64,000 bases of DNA from Amorphochlora amoebiformis. Lineage: Eukaryota > Cercozoa > Chlorarachniophyceae. The stretch covers positions 496,001 through 560,000 of the forward strand of contig BAAHQB010000024.1 in the NCBI GenBank assembly GCA_054601695.1, in the 5' to 3' direction. Position numbers and translations under genes: made by a program. Shown piece after piece: positions 63,819-64,000 of this stretch (its first letter is position 1; each line of letters opens with the position of its first letter). Below the pieces are notes generated by a model, which searched no databases, was not told the DNA's origin, and saw only the letters and a program-made list of their open reading frames with translations.

Positions 63819-64000
63819 ATGTATATATATATATATATATATATACACGCATCTTCCGCAGTTATATGACAATAAAAACATACACTCGAATACAAACCAA
63901 AACTACAAATTTCACGCCCTACAACGCATTCTCACACTAGATAAACCCCCATATCCCTTGGAGTTGAGGGTCACTGGGGTCGTCACGGGGCGAGAAGATG
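49354..64000 (+). CDS. CPBP (CAAX/Rce1-like) intramembrane metalloprotease (3' partial)
   Basis: Exons in phase: 49354-49446, 51199-51252, 51360-51434, 51643-51694, 52366-52404, 52731-52814, 53334-53402, 53567-53647, 53887-53951, 54074-54133, 54375-54491, 54946-54996, 55254-55313, 55956-56008, 56485-56525, 57254-57344, 57866-57892, 58439-58573, 59592-59694, 59933-60041, 60668-60779, 61192-62158, 62431-62509, 62869-62956, 63190-63235, 63638-63740, 63941 to the edge. At least 971 residues. Residues 1-28 are a signal peptide or first span. About 30-262 is a soluble non-cytosolic domain ([36 protein letters not shown]). Several membrane spans follow. The CPBP active-site motifs are intact: EEALFR (Glu449, Glu450, Arg454), FGAAHANYP (His490) and HFIYD (His528, Asp532). 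These residues form the glutamate/histidine site of Rce1-type proteases, which cleave within or beside membranes. A 967-nt exon then encodes hydrophobic spans, a Pro-rich stretch and a coiled coil. From memory, the N-terminal domain and the stretch around the active site most resemble bacterial CPBP proteins; that is recall, not a search. The substrate is unknown. Confidence 0.93.
50573..50770. repeat. 131-bp tandem duplication in CPBP intron 1
   Basis: A segment from TAATGGAATCATTTATAC to a TTTTTAGATATAT end starts at 50573 and again at 50704 with several differences, each followed by TA repeat. Confidence 0.85.
53470..53566 (+). repeat. Degenerate CCCTAA repeats up to a splice acceptor
   Basis: Units such as AACCCTAAC, CACCCTAACCC and CTCACCCTAATCC run up to the acceptor of the exon at 53567-53647 and supply its pyrimidine-rich region. 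Confidence 0.85.
55016..55235. repeat. CT-rich tract in CPBP intron 12
   Basis: About 220 bp of TCTCTC with CCCT and TTCT variants precede the exon at 55254-55313. Frames through it give Ser/Leu-rich translations and are not genes. Confidence 0.9.
56614..56781. repeat. 56-bp tandem repeat, three copies
   Basis: Units starting GTATATATGGATACATACAT begin at 56614, 56670 and 56726 and are nearly identical, each containing ACAACAATTTACCTAAATAA. Confidence 0.92.
58261..58438. repeat. CT-rich tract before CPBP exon 18
   Basis: About 180 bp of CTCTC and CCCT sequence lead into the CCAAAG acceptor of the exon at 58439-58573. It would act as an unusually long polypyrimidine tract. Confidence 0.88.
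60042..60325. repeat. GA-rich tract after CPBP exon 20
   Basis: About 280 bp of GAGAGA and GAAAGA follow directly after the donor of the exon at 59933-60041. Confidence 0.92.

Overview
The window is nuclear DNA from an intron-rich eukaryote, probably a protist or microalga; I cannot place it more narrowly. Coding exons are islands of mixed base composition (about 15-150 bp, with a few longer) set in introns and spacers that are mostly (TA)n microsatellite. Introns are GT-AG with consistent phases, and TTAGGG/CCCTAA-type interstitial telomere-like repeats recur. Almost every long open frame through the TA tracts (Ile-Tyr runs) is an artefact. Real genes appear only when short exons are joined by splice site and phase, which I did by eye.

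Layout: (1) 89-6914, plus strand, 5'-truncated: a coiled-coil protein whose first visible part resembles a catalytically dead dual-specificity phosphatase. (2) 7833-14773, minus strand: a complete 15-exon DNase I-family nuclease with signal peptide, one membrane span and a cytosolic tail. (3) 15181-17226, plus strand: a poly(A)-binding protein with three RRMs and a C-terminal MLLE/PABC domain, in five exons with very short introns. (4) 19268-23401, plus strand: an unrecognised small charged protein with one predicted membrane span. (5) about 23759-25902, plus strand: an unrecognised protein with a Thr/Ser/Pro heptad repeat and a Lys-rich C-terminus. (6) 26397-49146, minus strand: a 33-exon USP16/USP45-type deubiquitinase with N-terminal zinc finger, split catalytic domain and a highly charged insertion built from many tiny exons. 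(7) 49354 to beyond 64000, plus strand: a CPBP (CAAX/Rce1-like) intramembrane metalloprotease of a type I associate with bacteria, carrying at least 27 exons and a large non-cytosolic N-terminal domain.

Two gene pairs are divergent with short spacers (DNase/PABP, 407 bp; USP/CPBP, 207 bp). Two pairs are convergent (gene 1/DNase, gene 5/USP), and both convergent spacers are strikingly dense in CTAG. The genes do not form an obvious pathway; the window is an ordinary eukaryotic gene neighbourhood with extraordinary introns. Roughly one sixth of the window is coding.
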